From positions 1-11,838 of the forward strand of contig JACENB010000122.1 of assembly GCA_013867245.1 (NCBI GenBank): DNA of 11,838 bases, in the 5' to 3' direction. Below, piece by piece: positions 6,338 to 11,838 of the stretch. The stretch's first letter is position 1. Every line of letters begins with the position of its first letter. The notes beneath the pieces were generated by a model. It searched no databases, was not told the origin of the DNA, and worked only from the letters and a program-made list of their open reading frames with translations. This stretch comes from Nitrosopumilaceae archaeon (lineage in GTDB: Archaea; Thermoproteota; Nitrososphaeria; Nitrososphaerales; Nitrosopumilaceae). The position numbers and the translations under genes were made by a program.

Positions 6338-7753
6338 ATGAATAATTTAATTATTGCAAAGTTTGGAGGAAGTGCAATTGGTTCAGATGGAGAATCAATT
6401 CCACATATTCTTCAAAGAATAAACGATTTAAAAATAAATTCTAAATTAATTACTGTATTTTCAGCACCACTAACAATTCACAATGGAAAAAGGCGTTCTC
6501 TAACAGATGTAATTCTAGAACAAGGAAAAAATGCAGAAAATGGAATTAAGCCATCATTAGAAATTGTCAAAGCATGTTATGAAAAAATTATTCAATTAGT
6601 TAATGAAGAAAACAGGCAAAACTGTCAAAAAGCTATAGATGTACATTTAGAAAAATCACAAAAAGCTCTAGAAGATGCATTTCAAAATAAGCAATTTGCA
6701 GATGAAACAAGATCTAGAGCTTTAGCATTTTCTGGAGAGATATTGATGTCTCATGTAATGAATCATATTCTTAGAAGTAATGAGATTAAGACAGATGCTG
6801 TTGAATTTGATGATTGGCCAATAATTACAGATAACAACATAGAGTCAACAAATTTTTTGAAATCTGAATCAATTGACAAAATGGGTAAAATTGAACAATT
6901 AGTTAAGGAAAATCAAGTTGTCACAATTGGTGGATTTATAGGAAAAACAGTTGATAATGTCACAACTACATATGAACGAGGAGGTTCAGATAGAACTGCT
7001 GCAGACTTGGGAATACTATTTCACAAAAAATATGAAACTAGTATAGATTTTGAAAAAGATAGTTCAGTAGTATCAGCTGATCCTAAAATTGTAAAAGATG
7101 GGTTAACAGAAGTAATTCAATTATCATACAATGAAGCAAGATTAGCTGGAATGTTTGGAATGAAAATTTTAGATCCTATTGCAATTAAAGAAATTGTAGA
7201 ACACGGTGTAGATATGCCAATTAAAATTACCAATATTAAAAATCCTGAAAAAATTACTACAATTGAAAGAAATCTAAAAGAATCAAAAGGTCATCCGATA
7301 AAAATAGTTACAGGAAAAGAAAATTGTGCCATATTTAGAATAGAAACAAATTCAATACAAAAATTACTTACTTCTTTAGAAAAAGACAAACGATATAGTG
7401 AATTTATTATTTTATCACCATTCACAAAAGATGGAGTAGAATTATCAAGAATATTATTTTTAGATGCAGATTACGTTAAAAGAAATGAAAAATATCTTTT
7501 AGGATTTGATTCACTTGCTACAATTACATACAACAGAGGAGTTATTACTTTAATAGGAGATGAAATGTGGAGAGTTCAACAAGTTGCATCTAGAACTAGT
7601 GCAAAAATTGGTGAATCTGGATTAAATATTTTGAATATGGATGCACAAGAAGAGACATCAAGAATATTGATTGTTGTTGAAGATGCAGAAGAAAATATTC
7701 AAAAAGCAATCATGGCAGTTCATGATGAAATCTCAAAAATAAATTTTGTTTAA
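6338..7753 (+). CDS. lysC: Aspartate kinase with two C-terminal ACT domains
   Basis: Phosphorylates L-aspartate to aspartyl phosphate, the first step towards threonine, methionine, isoleucine and, by the DAP route, lysine. The 471 residues match the usual archaeal length. The kinase domain begins IIAKFGGSAIGSDG (KFGGS at 8-12, the ATP/aspartate loop), continues with SRALAFSGEILMSHV (126-140), YERGGSDRTAADL (212-224) and SSVVSADPKIV (242-252), and ends near MKILDPIAIKEI. Residues about 322-471 form two ACT modules (IKIVTGKENCAIFRIE and the later ATITYNRGVITLIGDEM), the usual site of end-product feedback, so allosteric control by threonine or lysine is likely but which one is not visible. ATG at 6338 gives a full N-terminus. 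No other pathway genes are adjacent. Confidence 0.93.
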   Translation: MNNLIIAKFGGSAIGSDGESIPHILQRINDLKINSKLITVFSAPLTIHNGKRRSLTDVILEQGKNAENGIKPSLEIVKACYEKIIQLVNEENRQNCQKAIDVHLEKSQKALEDAFQNKQFADETRSRALAFSGEILMSHVMNHILRSNEIKTDAVEFDDWPIITDNNIESTNFLKSESIDKMGKIEQLVKENQVVTIGGFIGKTVDNVTTTYERGGSDRTAADLGILFHKKYETSIDFEKDSSVVSADPKIVKDGLTEVIQLSYNEARLAGMFGMKILDPIAIKEIVEHGVDMPIKITNIKNPEKITTIERNLKESKGHPIKIVTGKENCAIFRIETNSIQKLLTSLEKDKRYSEFIILSPFTKDGVELSRILFLDADYVKRNEKYLLGFDSLATITYNRGVITLIGDEMWRVQQVASRTSAKIGESGLNILNMDAQEETSRILIVVEDAEENIQKAIMAVHDEISKINFV

Positions 7754-7754
7754 C

Positions 7755-7866
7755 GTAATGATGGCGTTACAGGTTTTCACCAGTAAACGCCATTAAGGGT
7801 TTGTTCTTGGACTCTTTATCTAGATTTAGTCCGGCGTTACCCACAACACGCTACTATTAGTAGAGC
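7755..7866 (-). ncRNA. Candidate structured RNA in convergent intergenic region (strand uncertain)
   Basis: No gene is visible in 7754-7896, yet the stretch is richer in GC (about 43% by my count in its core) than surrounding DNA. It folds well. Arms ATGGCGTT (7761-7768) and AACGCCAT (7786-7793) enclose AC/GT and GGT/ACC inner pairs. On the minus strand the terminal loop of this hairpin is GAAA, a GNRA tetraloop; on the plus strand it would be UUUC, hence my choice of strand. A second stem pairs GGACT (7809-7813) with AGTCC (7828-7832), flanked by GGGT (7797-7800) and ACCC (7839-7842). A third, CTACTA-T-TAGTAG, lies at 7851-7863. A TATA-like CTATATAG at 7888-7895 (minus) could drive it. It matches no RNA family I know; it might instead be a bidirectional terminator or 3' UTR structure. 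Confidence 0.42.
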
Positions 7867-7896
7867 AAATTAGTATTTAATTCTAGTCTATATAGT

Positions 7897-8103
7897 TTAA
7901 AGTCGTTCAGCTACATACCAGCATGCAATGCCAATACCTATGATTGCATACCATTTGAAATTACTCTTATTTGTAAAAATATTTGGCGAGGCTAATTCTC
8001 CATCTGGATGATTAGCTAAACGAATTTTACGCATTTGAAATGCCTGACCAATCAAGCCTACAGTAAGAAAGATTATTGCAATAAAGCCTAATGTCCATTC
8101 CAT
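7897..8103 (-). CDS. Small two-helix membrane protein
   Basis: A 68-residue protein, family unknown. Helix 1 spans about residues 4-22, helix 2 about 51-65, with a polar loop between (QMRKIRLANHPDGELASPNIFTNKSNFK) whose positive charges suggest a cytoplasmic hairpin loop. It ends CWYVAERL. The short but well-formed reading frame, ATG at 8103, TATA-like TACATATCTG 24-27 nt upstream and separation from the divergent aminotransferase gene all support a real gene. A near-perfect palindrome sits between that TATA box and the start codon, so its expression may be controlled. Confidence 0.62.
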   Translation of the reverse strand: MEWTLGFIAIIFLTVGLIGQAFQMRKIRLANHPDGELASPNIFTNKSNFKWYAIIGIGIACWYVAERL

Positions 8104-8129
8104 ATCATGATTAAAAATTAATCAGATAT
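8102..8129. promoter_or_regulatory. Extended palindrome at the start site of the small membrane protein gene (candidate operator)
   Basis: TGATTAA (8108-8114) and TTAATCA (8118-8124) are perfect inverted repeats around AAA. Outside them ATATC (8102-8106) and GATAT (8125-8129) continue the symmetry with one unpaired A at 8107. The element overlaps the start codon and TATA region of the minus-strand gene, so a bound dimer would block transcription initiation. It is 70 bases from the aminotransferase start. Confidence 0.45.
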
Positions 8130-8132
8130 GTA
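8125..8132 (-). promoter_or_regulatory. TATA-like box of the small membrane protein gene
   Basis: Minus strand ACATATCT region, centred about 25 nt upstream of the ATG at 8103; it overlaps the right arm of the palindrome. Confidence 0.35.
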
Positions 8133-8166
8133 TTTTCCAAATTAACAAATTTTCATAAAGATAACT

Positions 8167-8176
8167 CTTTAAATTA
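8167..8176 (+). promoter_or_regulatory. TATA box of the branched-chain aminotransferase gene
   Basis: CTTTAAATTA is centred 26-27 nt upstream of the ATG at 8198, as expected for a leaderless archaeal mRNA. Confidence 0.55.
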
Positions 8177-8197
8177 CGAGGTTTTTTTTCATTTCCT

Positions 8198-9112
8198 ATG
8201 ATAGAAACTGGAAAAATCTGGATGAATGGTAAATTAGTTCCTTTCAAAGATGCCAAAGTTCACGTGTTAACACATGCATTGCATTATTCAACATCAATTT
8301 TTGAGGGGATCAGATGTTATGATACTCCTAACGGTTCAGCAATTTTCAGATTACCAGAACATGTTGAAAGATTATTCAAATCCGCAAAATTATACTCAAT
8401 GAAAATGCAATTTTCTCAAAAAGAAATTTCAGAAGCAATTGTAAAAACGATTAAAGCTAGTGGATTAAAAGAAGCTTACATTAGACCATTAGCATATTAC
8501 GGATATGGAACTATGGGGTTAACACCTACAACAAACAAAGTAGATGTTTCAATTTCATGTTGGGAATGGAAAATGGGAGAATCAAAAGCTGGGAAATTTT
8601 CTGGAGCAAAATGTAAAGTTTCCAGTTGGATAAAAATTGATTCAAGATCACAACCAATGCAAGCAAAAGCAGCATCAAATTATGCTAATGCAGCATTAGC
8701 AAGAATGGAAGCATTGGATAACGGGTATGATGAAGCAATTATGTTAAATTCACTAGGAAAAGTTGCAGAAGGAAGTGCTGAAAATATTTTCATTATTAAA
8801 GATGACATTATTCAAACACCACCATTATCAGCTGGTGGACTAGAAGGAATTACTAGAGATAGCATTATCCAAATAATTGAAGAAAATGGTGGTTTTGTAA
8901 TTGAACGTGATTTAGAAAGAGATGACTTGTACAATGCAGATGAAATATTCATGACAGGAACTGCTGCAGAAGTAAAATCAGTTACACAGATAGATAAAGT
9001 CAAAATTGGAACTGGAAAGATGGGCAGTGTAACTAAAGCATTACAAAAATCATTTTCTGATGTAGTAATGGGTAAAGATGAAAGATTTTTGCCATGGTTA
9101 ACTTTTGTCTAA
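8198..9112 (+). CDS. ilvE: Branched-chain amino acid aminotransferase
   Basis: PLP-dependent fold-type IV transaminase that exchanges the amino group between glutamate and leucine, isoleucine or valine, the last step in making these amino acids. The 304-residue length is typical. Seen: ALHYSTSIFEGIRCY (27-41), the N-terminal substrate-side motif; AYIRPLAYYGYG (93-104), whose Arg binds the PLP phosphate; Lys157 in MQAKAASNYANAAL, the Schiff-base lysine; EGSAENIFI (191-199), whose Glu contacts the PLP ring nitrogen; GGLEGITRDSI (213-223); and EIFMTGTAAEV in the C-terminal lobe. D-amino-acid transaminase and aminodeoxychorismate lyase share the fold, but the FEGIR and GLEGITR motifs and full length favour IlvE. 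Monocistronic with its own TATA box. Confidence 0.93.
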   Translation: MIETGKIWMNGKLVPFKDAKVHVLTHALHYSTSIFEGIRCYDTPNGSAIFRLPEHVERLFKSAKLYSMKMQFSQKEISEAIVKTIKASGLKEAYIRPLAYYGYGTMGLTPTTNKVDVSISCWEWKMGESKAGKFSGAKCKVSSWIKIDSRSQPMQAKAASNYANAALARMEALDNGYDEAIMLNSLGKVAEGSAENIFIIKDDIIQTPPLSAGGLEGITRDSIIQIIEENGGFVIERDLERDDLYNADEIFMTGTAAEVKSVTQIDKVKIGTGKMGSVTKALQKSFSDVVMGKDERFLPWLTFV

Positions 9113-9152
9113 TTTCAAATAACTTTTTTACCCAAAAAAAATATCAGAAATT

Positions 9153-9314
9153 ATGGATTTATGTGCAACTGGCGATACACCTGAAATTTGTTGGTTCTGT
9201 AGGAAAGGACGTCATGAAGATTGTATGAAAAATATTCCAAAACAAGGAAAATCAGATGGTCCTCATGATTGCACTTTTGATACACAATTAATTCCATGCA
9301 AATGCCAACATTAA
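9153..9314 (+). CDS. 53-residue cysteine-rich small protein
   Basis: A short reading frame with an ATG at 9153 and TAA at 9312. It has seven cysteines (4, 13, 16, 24, 40, 49, 51) and histidines at 21, 38 and 53, including ICWFC (CxxC), RHEDC, PHDC and PCKCQH. That density of Cys/His in a small polar protein strongly suggests a zinc- or iron-sulfur-binding unit, perhaps two metal sites; no family is recognised. It sits 40 nt after the aminotransferase stop and 43 nt before the methyltransferase ATG, all on the plus strand. No clear TATA box is visible at the usual distance, so it may be read from the aminotransferase promoter. The opposite strand holds a 60-codon frame that I regard as a shadow. 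Confidence 0.66.
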   Translation: MDLCATGDTPEICWFCRKGRHEDCMKNIPKQGKSDGPHDCTFDTQLIPCKCQH

Positions 9315-9331
9315 GAAAAACAAACAATAAC

Positions 9332-9338
9332 AAATATG
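9332..9338 (+). promoter_or_regulatory. TATA-like box of the methyltransferase gene
   Basis: AAATATG within an A-rich stretch is centred about 24 nt upstream of the ATG at 9358 and only about 11 nt from the in-frame TTG at 9346, so it favours the ATG. Confidence 0.35.
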
Positions 9339-9357
9339 GCTTTAATTGAAAAACAAT

Positions 9358-9915
9358 ATGAAATACAATGAGGAATTTTGGAATAATTATGCAGATGAAA
9401 ACGAATCACGGTATAATGAAGAATTTGCAAAATATGTCAGAGATTTAGCTAGTTCTTTGCCAGGCGTACAAAGTATTTTAGAAATTGGTTGTGGAACTGG
9501 AATTGATTTAAGATTATTTTCAGACTCATTTCAGTTACACGGAATTGATCTAAATGACCATGCATTAGAAATTGGGCAAAAACAATTACCAAATGTAAAT
9601 TTTCAAAAAGGCAACATTACAAAACTTCCATTTGATGACTCGTCAATAGACTTTGTTTTCACTCATGGATTAATGAATTATCTAGACGACGATGTTCTAG
9701 AAAATGGAATTGCAGAAATTTTTCGAGTTTCAAAAAGATGGATAATGCATTGTGAAAAATATGAAAAAACTGAAAAACAAATTGATGAAAATCACAAGTT
9801 TCGCAATATGGGTGAAAAATGGTTAGACTATAAAATAAAATTTGTAAGTGATGTGGATTTACATGAAGATTATGGACAAGAAAATACCAGATTTACTTTA
9901 TTAAAAAAAGTATAA
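9358..9915 (+). CDS. Class I SAM-dependent methyltransferase
   Basis: A 185-residue Rossmann-fold methyltransferase, cytoplasmic, substrate unknown. Seen: motif I ILEIGCGTGIDLRLF (about residues 40-54), which binds SAM; the acidic end of strand 2, GIDLNDHAL (62-70), for the ribose; GNITKLPFDDSSIDFVFTHGLMNYL (85-109), covering the adenine-binding and post-strand-4 region; and a late FRVSKRWIMHCEKYE segment. It resembles Methyltransf_11/25 proteins and, loosely, the pseudaminic-acid-associated methylases. A TTG four codons upstream (9346) extends the frame, but the ATG at 9358 is preceded by a suitably spaced TATA-like element and gives the usual MKYNEEFWNNYA opening. It is followed 34 nt later by a tRNA gene on the other strand. 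Confidence 0.82.
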   Translation: MKYNEEFWNNYADENESRYNEEFAKYVRDLASSLPGVQSILEIGCGTGIDLRLFSDSFQLHGIDLNDHALEIGQKQLPNVNFQKGNITKLPFDDSSIDFVFTHGLMNYLDDDVLENGIAEIFRVSKRWIMHCEKYEKTEKQIDENHKFRNMGEKWLDYKIKFVSDVDLHEDYGQENTRFTLLKKV

Positions 9916-9949
9916 TCATTGTTCTGAATTTTAGAAATTTGATTTAAAG

Positions 9950-10023
9950 CGGGTCTAGAGGGATTCGGACCCTCGACAACCGGATTAAGAGTCCGGTGCG
10001 CTACCTGGCTGCGCCATAGACCC
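9950..10023 (-). tRNA. tRNA-Lys (anticodon CUU)
   Basis: Minus-strand cloverleaf of 74 nt with discriminator G. The acceptor GGGTCTA/TAGACCC pairs perfectly, the D arm is GCGC/GCGC, the anticodon stem CCGGA/TCCGG holds the loop CTCTTAA (anticodon CUU), and the T arm is GAGGG/CCCTC around TCCGAAT. No intron, no encoded CCA. It reads AAG codons; a separate UUU tRNA must exist elsewhere. Confidence 0.95.
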
Positions 10024-10083
10024 ACATTGAATAAAAATGCCTAGAGTTGTTATTAATCTTGAGATTTTAAAATAAATGAAAAT

Positions 10084-10689
10084 TTAGTTTTGTGCTTTAG
10101 CTTCGATTTCACTGTACTTTTCTAAAATTGCTGTAAGTGCAGTTGAAACTGGAACATTGTTCATCTTCTTCTTTTCTGCAAGAAGTTTTTGATATGCATC
10201 TAGTGTAATGTACACTGGAATTGAACCGTTTCCTTCAAGTAATCCTCTAACATTGTAAAGTGCAGTTTCCATTCCTTTATCTGCTGATTTTGCAAATTTT
10301 GCTTTATCCAAAATTGCTCCCAATGGACCAAATGGCATTTCATAATCAACAGACATTGTGATTCTTGTTAGATTATCACCTAATGATTCGAATTCATTTG
10401 TGATTTCCCAATGTTTGAATGGACCTTCGATTTGTTTTGCAACGATTTTTTCATTTCTGATAAATTCAGTTGTTTCACAATCCCACTCTAAACGTTTACC
10501 GCTAAAGTCACCGATAATTCTAAATGTTGTACCAACACCCATTCCTTCTTTGATATCCATTGGAACAACTGTCATTCCAACTGTATCATTTTTGATTTGA
10601 TCAGAAACATGTTCTGGTCTAGCAAAGTATGTGAAGACGTTCTCTACAGGTGTTTTGATATCGATTGATTTTCTTACGAGGGTCAACAT
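10084..10689 (-). CDS. SRPBCC (polyketide-cyclase/START-like) protein with ribbon-helix-helix-like C-terminal tail
   Basis: A 201-residue soluble protein in two parts. Residues 1-152 are an SRPBCC/Bet v 1-like ligand-binding domain: VRKSIDIKTPVENVFTYFARPEHV (5-28) is the typical first strand and helix, GVGTTFRIIG and the central strands follow, and a long C-terminal helix (about 122-151) closes the cavity. Residues 156-194, SIPVYITLDAYQKLLAE... NVPVSTALTAILEKYSE, look like a strand followed by two helices, the pattern of an Arc/CopG ribbon-helix-helix domain. If so, this would be a ligand-responsive DNA-binding protein, which is inference. No ligand is indicated. The ATG at 10689 has a TATA box 25 nt upstream. 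Its gene is divergent from the 10783-11304 gene. Confidence 0.78.
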   Translation of the reverse strand: MLTLVRKSIDIKTPVENVFTYFARPEHVSDQIKNDTVGMTVVPMDIKEGMGVGTTFRIIGDFSGKRLEWDCETTEFIRNEKIVAKQIEGPFKHWEITNEFESLGDNLTRITMSVDYEMPFGPLGAILDKAKFAKSADKGMETALYNVRGLLEGNGSIPVYITLDAYQKLLAEKKKMNNVPVSTALTAILEKYSEIEAKAQN

Positions 10690-10709
10690 TTTGCTTTCTT
10701 GGCAATCAT

Positions 10710-10718
10710 GATTTAAAG
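10710..10718 (-). promoter_or_regulatory. TATA box of the SRPBCC gene
   Basis: Minus strand CTTTAAATC, centred 25 nt upstream of the ATG at 10689. Confidence 0.55.
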
Positions 10719-10751
10719 GTTGTGAAGATTTTCTTTAAGGGAATTGATTTA

Positions 10752-10760
10752 CAATATATT
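10752..10760 (+). promoter_or_regulatory. TATA box of the secreted YtkA-like protein gene
   Basis: CAATATATT is centred 27 nt upstream of the ATG at 10783 and 42 nt from the divergent SRPBCC TATA box. Confidence 0.5.
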
Positions 10761-10782
10761 CATCTCTGATTGAGTATAATGT

Positions 10783-11304
10783 ATGATTAAGCTGCGATCA
10801 ACGTTATTGATCTTCATAATATTGATCTCATTAACTTCAGCCACGAATTCAGCATATGCTCATTCATTGTTTAATTCAGCTGAAGAATTCTATGGAGGAT
10901 ATAGGGTTCAAGTAGCCACCACGCCTGAATTCCCACAATTAAATGAACCATCTCAATTTTTAGTCAGAGTTACTGATGCTGACTTTGAGGAAGTAGATGG
11001 TTTTACAATGGGGATCAGAGTATTCTATAATGAACAACAAGTAAATGCAATTCCACCAACAACTATCAATGACGCACATTGGGATATTGACTATGTTTGG
11101 AAATATTCAGGAAATCATATTGTCTATATTGATTTGTATGATATGGACGATACAGAAGGAGTATTAACTTATTCATTTAATATGGGAACTCAAAGTCCAT
11201 TTGGAGTAATTTTCATTGTAGCTATTACTGTTGGAGCATTAACTTTTGCAGTTGTAATGGGATACATCTACTTTCCAAAATATTTTAAAAAATCTAAATC
11301 TTAG
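10783..11304 (+). CDS. Secreted, C-terminally anchored beta-domain protein (YtkA/CopC-like), possible copper role
   Basis: A 173-residue exported protein. Residues 1-26 form a Sec signal peptide (basic MIKLR, hydrophobic core, SAYA cleavage signal), leaving His27 as the predicted mature N-terminus. Residues 27-138 look like an all-beta, Ig-like domain (FLVRVTDADFEEVDGF at 59-74, then WKYSGNHIVYIDLYD at 106-120) reminiscent of YtkA-like and CopC proteins. A transmembrane helix spans about 140-163, with a lysine-rich cytoplasmic tail. An N-terminal His with internal histidines (99, 112) would suit a copper site, and the neighbours are ctaA and a blue-copper gene, but metal binding is inference. 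Its 3' end overlaps that of ctaA by 11 nt in convergent orientation. The TATA box 27 nt upstream fixes the start. Confidence 0.7.
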   Translation: MIKLRSTLLIFIILISLTSATNSAYAHSLFNSAEEFYGGYRVQVATTPEFPQLNEPSQFLVRVTDADFEEVDGFTMGIRVFYNEQQVNAIPPTTINDAHWDIDYVWKYSGNHIVYIDLYDMDDTEGVLTYSFNMGTQSPFGVIFIVAITVGALTFAVVMGYIYFPKYFKKSKS

Positions 11305-11737
11305 CTTTCATTGGCATTTTTGCAATTCTGAATGCAAATAGTGTTGTTAACAATACCATTGCAAATAAGAATATTCCAATTCCTAAATGTACAGAAACTA
11401 AAACTGCATGTAATTTTAAGTCAATTACTAAAGCACCTAAAGTAATTTGTGTAATCACTAAAGCAGTTGCAATTGAACTAGTAACTTTAATTTTCAAATC
11501 TGCATTCTTGTTAATCAAACTTGCAACCATAGTTGATATAACCAAAATACCTACAGTTGCTGCAATTAGTCTATGAGTCCATTCTACAAAGTATTCTTCT
11601 GAAGGCATGAATCCATTTGGACATTGTGGCCATTCAGGACAAGTTAGTCCCAAACCAGATGCAGAAATATACCCACCAATAAACATCAATGAATACAGAA
11701 CTACTAAAGTTGATAATGCGAGATATTGAATTGCCAA
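11294..11737 (-). CDS. ctaA: Compact heme A synthase (CtaA/COX15 family)
   Basis: Oxidises heme O to heme A for the terminal heme-copper oxidase, in the cytoplasmic membrane. At 147 residues and four predicted helices (about 5-27, 54-74, 84-106, 109-136) it is half the bacterial length, as in the compact variant described from Aeropyrum pernix, which works as an oligomer. Seen: GGYISASGLGLTCPEWPQCP with Cys33 and Cys39, the outward-facing conserved pair; EWTHR with Glu52 and His55 for heme; and His110 and His117 in the last helix. The only codon giving helix 1 is TTG at 11737 (reads TTG GCA ATT), two bases after the stop of the upstream blue-copper gene, so the two are co-transcribed. The tail overlaps the convergent 10783-11304 gene by 11 nt. 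Confidence 0.9.
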   Translation of the reverse strand: MAIQYLALSTLVVLYSLMFIGGYISASGLGLTCPEWPQCPNGFMPSEEYFVEWTHRLIAATVGILVISTMVASLINKNADLKIKVTSSIATALVITQITLGALVIDLKLHAVLVSVHLGIGIFLFAMVLLTTLFAFRIAKMPMKAKI

Positions 11738-11739
11738 AA

Positions 11740-11838
11740 TTATTCTACGATAAATTCGCCAATCATTCCTTGTAATGCATGTCCAGGAACTGTACAGATG
11801 TAGTGGTAGGTTCCTGGTGCACCAGCAATAAAGGTAGT
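11740..11838 (-). CDS. Blue (type 1) copper protein, C-terminal end (cut by window edge)
   Basis: Only the last 32 residues are in the window; the 5' part lies beyond base 11838. They read GTYHYICTVPGHALQGMIGEFIVE at the end, a cupredoxin C-terminus in which Cys, His and Met of C-x4-H-x4-M are three of the four type 1 copper ligands. This would be a plastocyanin-like electron carrier or the copper subunit of a terminal oxidase. The C-x4-H-x4-M spacing fits a mononuclear blue-copper site rather than the CuA loop of cytochrome oxidase subunit II, which has a second Cys. Thaumarchaea rely heavily on such copper proteins for electron transfer. ctaA follows after two bases. Confidence 0.88.
   Translation of the reverse strand, partial: TTFIAGAPGTYHYICTVPGHALQGMIGEFIVE

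Noticed and set aside
7797..7850. Box H/ACA guide RNA on the plus strand (stem followed by ACAACA at 7843-7848)
   Set aside because: The lower stem has only 4 pairs and the upper stem lies about 10 nt from the ACA, shorter than the usual 14-16 nt, so I did not call it an H/ACA RNA.
9151..9333. Minus-strand 60-codon frame
   Set aside because: It is antisense to the cysteine-rich 53-residue protein, whose metal-ligand-like Cys/His pattern is a far better coding signal.
9335..9370. Plus-strand mini-ORF starting ATGGCTTTAATT
   Set aside because: It stops after 11 codons, out of frame with the methyltransferase, and overlaps its presumed promoter.
9950..10023. tRNA-Lys as an integration site
   Set aside because: No second copy of its 3' end and no integrase gene in the window; flanking genes look like ordinary chromosomal genes.
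10358..10600. Plus-strand 80-codon frame
   Set aside because: Antisense to the SRPBCC gene, no promoter or recognisable protein; a shadow.
11740..11838. CuA domain of cytochrome c oxidase subunit II
   Set aside because: The ligand loop has one Cys followed by His and Met (C-x4-H-x4-M), not the two-Cys CuA loop, so a type 1 copper protein fits better.

Overview
The window looks like a piece of an ammonia-oxidising archaeon of the Nitrosopumilus type (Thaumarchaeota/Nitrososphaerota). The evidence is very AT-rich DNA, archaeal TATA boxes placed about 24-29 nt upstream of start codons (leaderless transcription), an ADP-forming acyl-CoA synthetase of the kind used in the thaumarchaeal 3-hydroxypropionate/4-hydroxybutyrate carbon cycle, a compact half-size heme A synthase, and a blue-copper (type 1) protein. 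From memory, in Nitrosopumilus maritimus the 4-hydroxybutyrate synthetase and the terminal-oxidase blue-copper genes lie some twenty genes apart. The two ends of this window fit that layout, but I could not check it.

Left part (1-3491): the 5' part of the ADP-forming acyl-CoA synthetase (minus); RNase HI overlapping the end of a four-helix membrane protein gene (minus); a radical SAM enzyme with an unusual CX4CX2C cluster motif (plus); then, convergent with it, two small minus-strand genes, one of them DUF1059-like.

Middle (3560-7893): a four-helix membrane protein with a CPAC motif (plus); a membrane-anchored HAMP-class III nucleotide cyclase (minus); tRNA-Val(UAC) (minus); a MurG-like glycosyltransferase followed by aspartate kinase (plus). 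After aspartate kinase comes a convergent intergenic region, richer in GC than its surroundings and full of hairpins, which may encode a structured RNA.

Right part (7897-11838): a small two-helix membrane protein (minus) whose start region carries a long palindrome; a branched-chain aminotransferase (plus); a 53-residue cysteine-rich protein (plus); a SAM methyltransferase (plus); tRNA-Lys(CUU) (minus); an SRPBCC-domain protein with a ribbon-helix-helix-like tail (minus); a secreted, membrane-anchored protein with a predicted N-terminal histidine (plus); and the end of a blue-copper protein gene directly followed by compact ctaA (minus).

Most genes are single units with their own promoters. 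Exceptions are the RNase HI/membrane-protein pair, the blue-copper/ctaA pair and perhaps glycosyltransferase/aspartate kinase. Themes are central carbon and amino-acid metabolism (acyl-CoA synthetase, aspartate kinase, branched-chain aminotransferase), respiration with copper and heme A at the right edge, and several poorly characterised signalling or thiol/metal proteins. I see no CRISPR array, insertion sequence, prophage or replication origin. No gene-free stretch exceeds 300 bases; the longest is about 143 bases (7754-7896).
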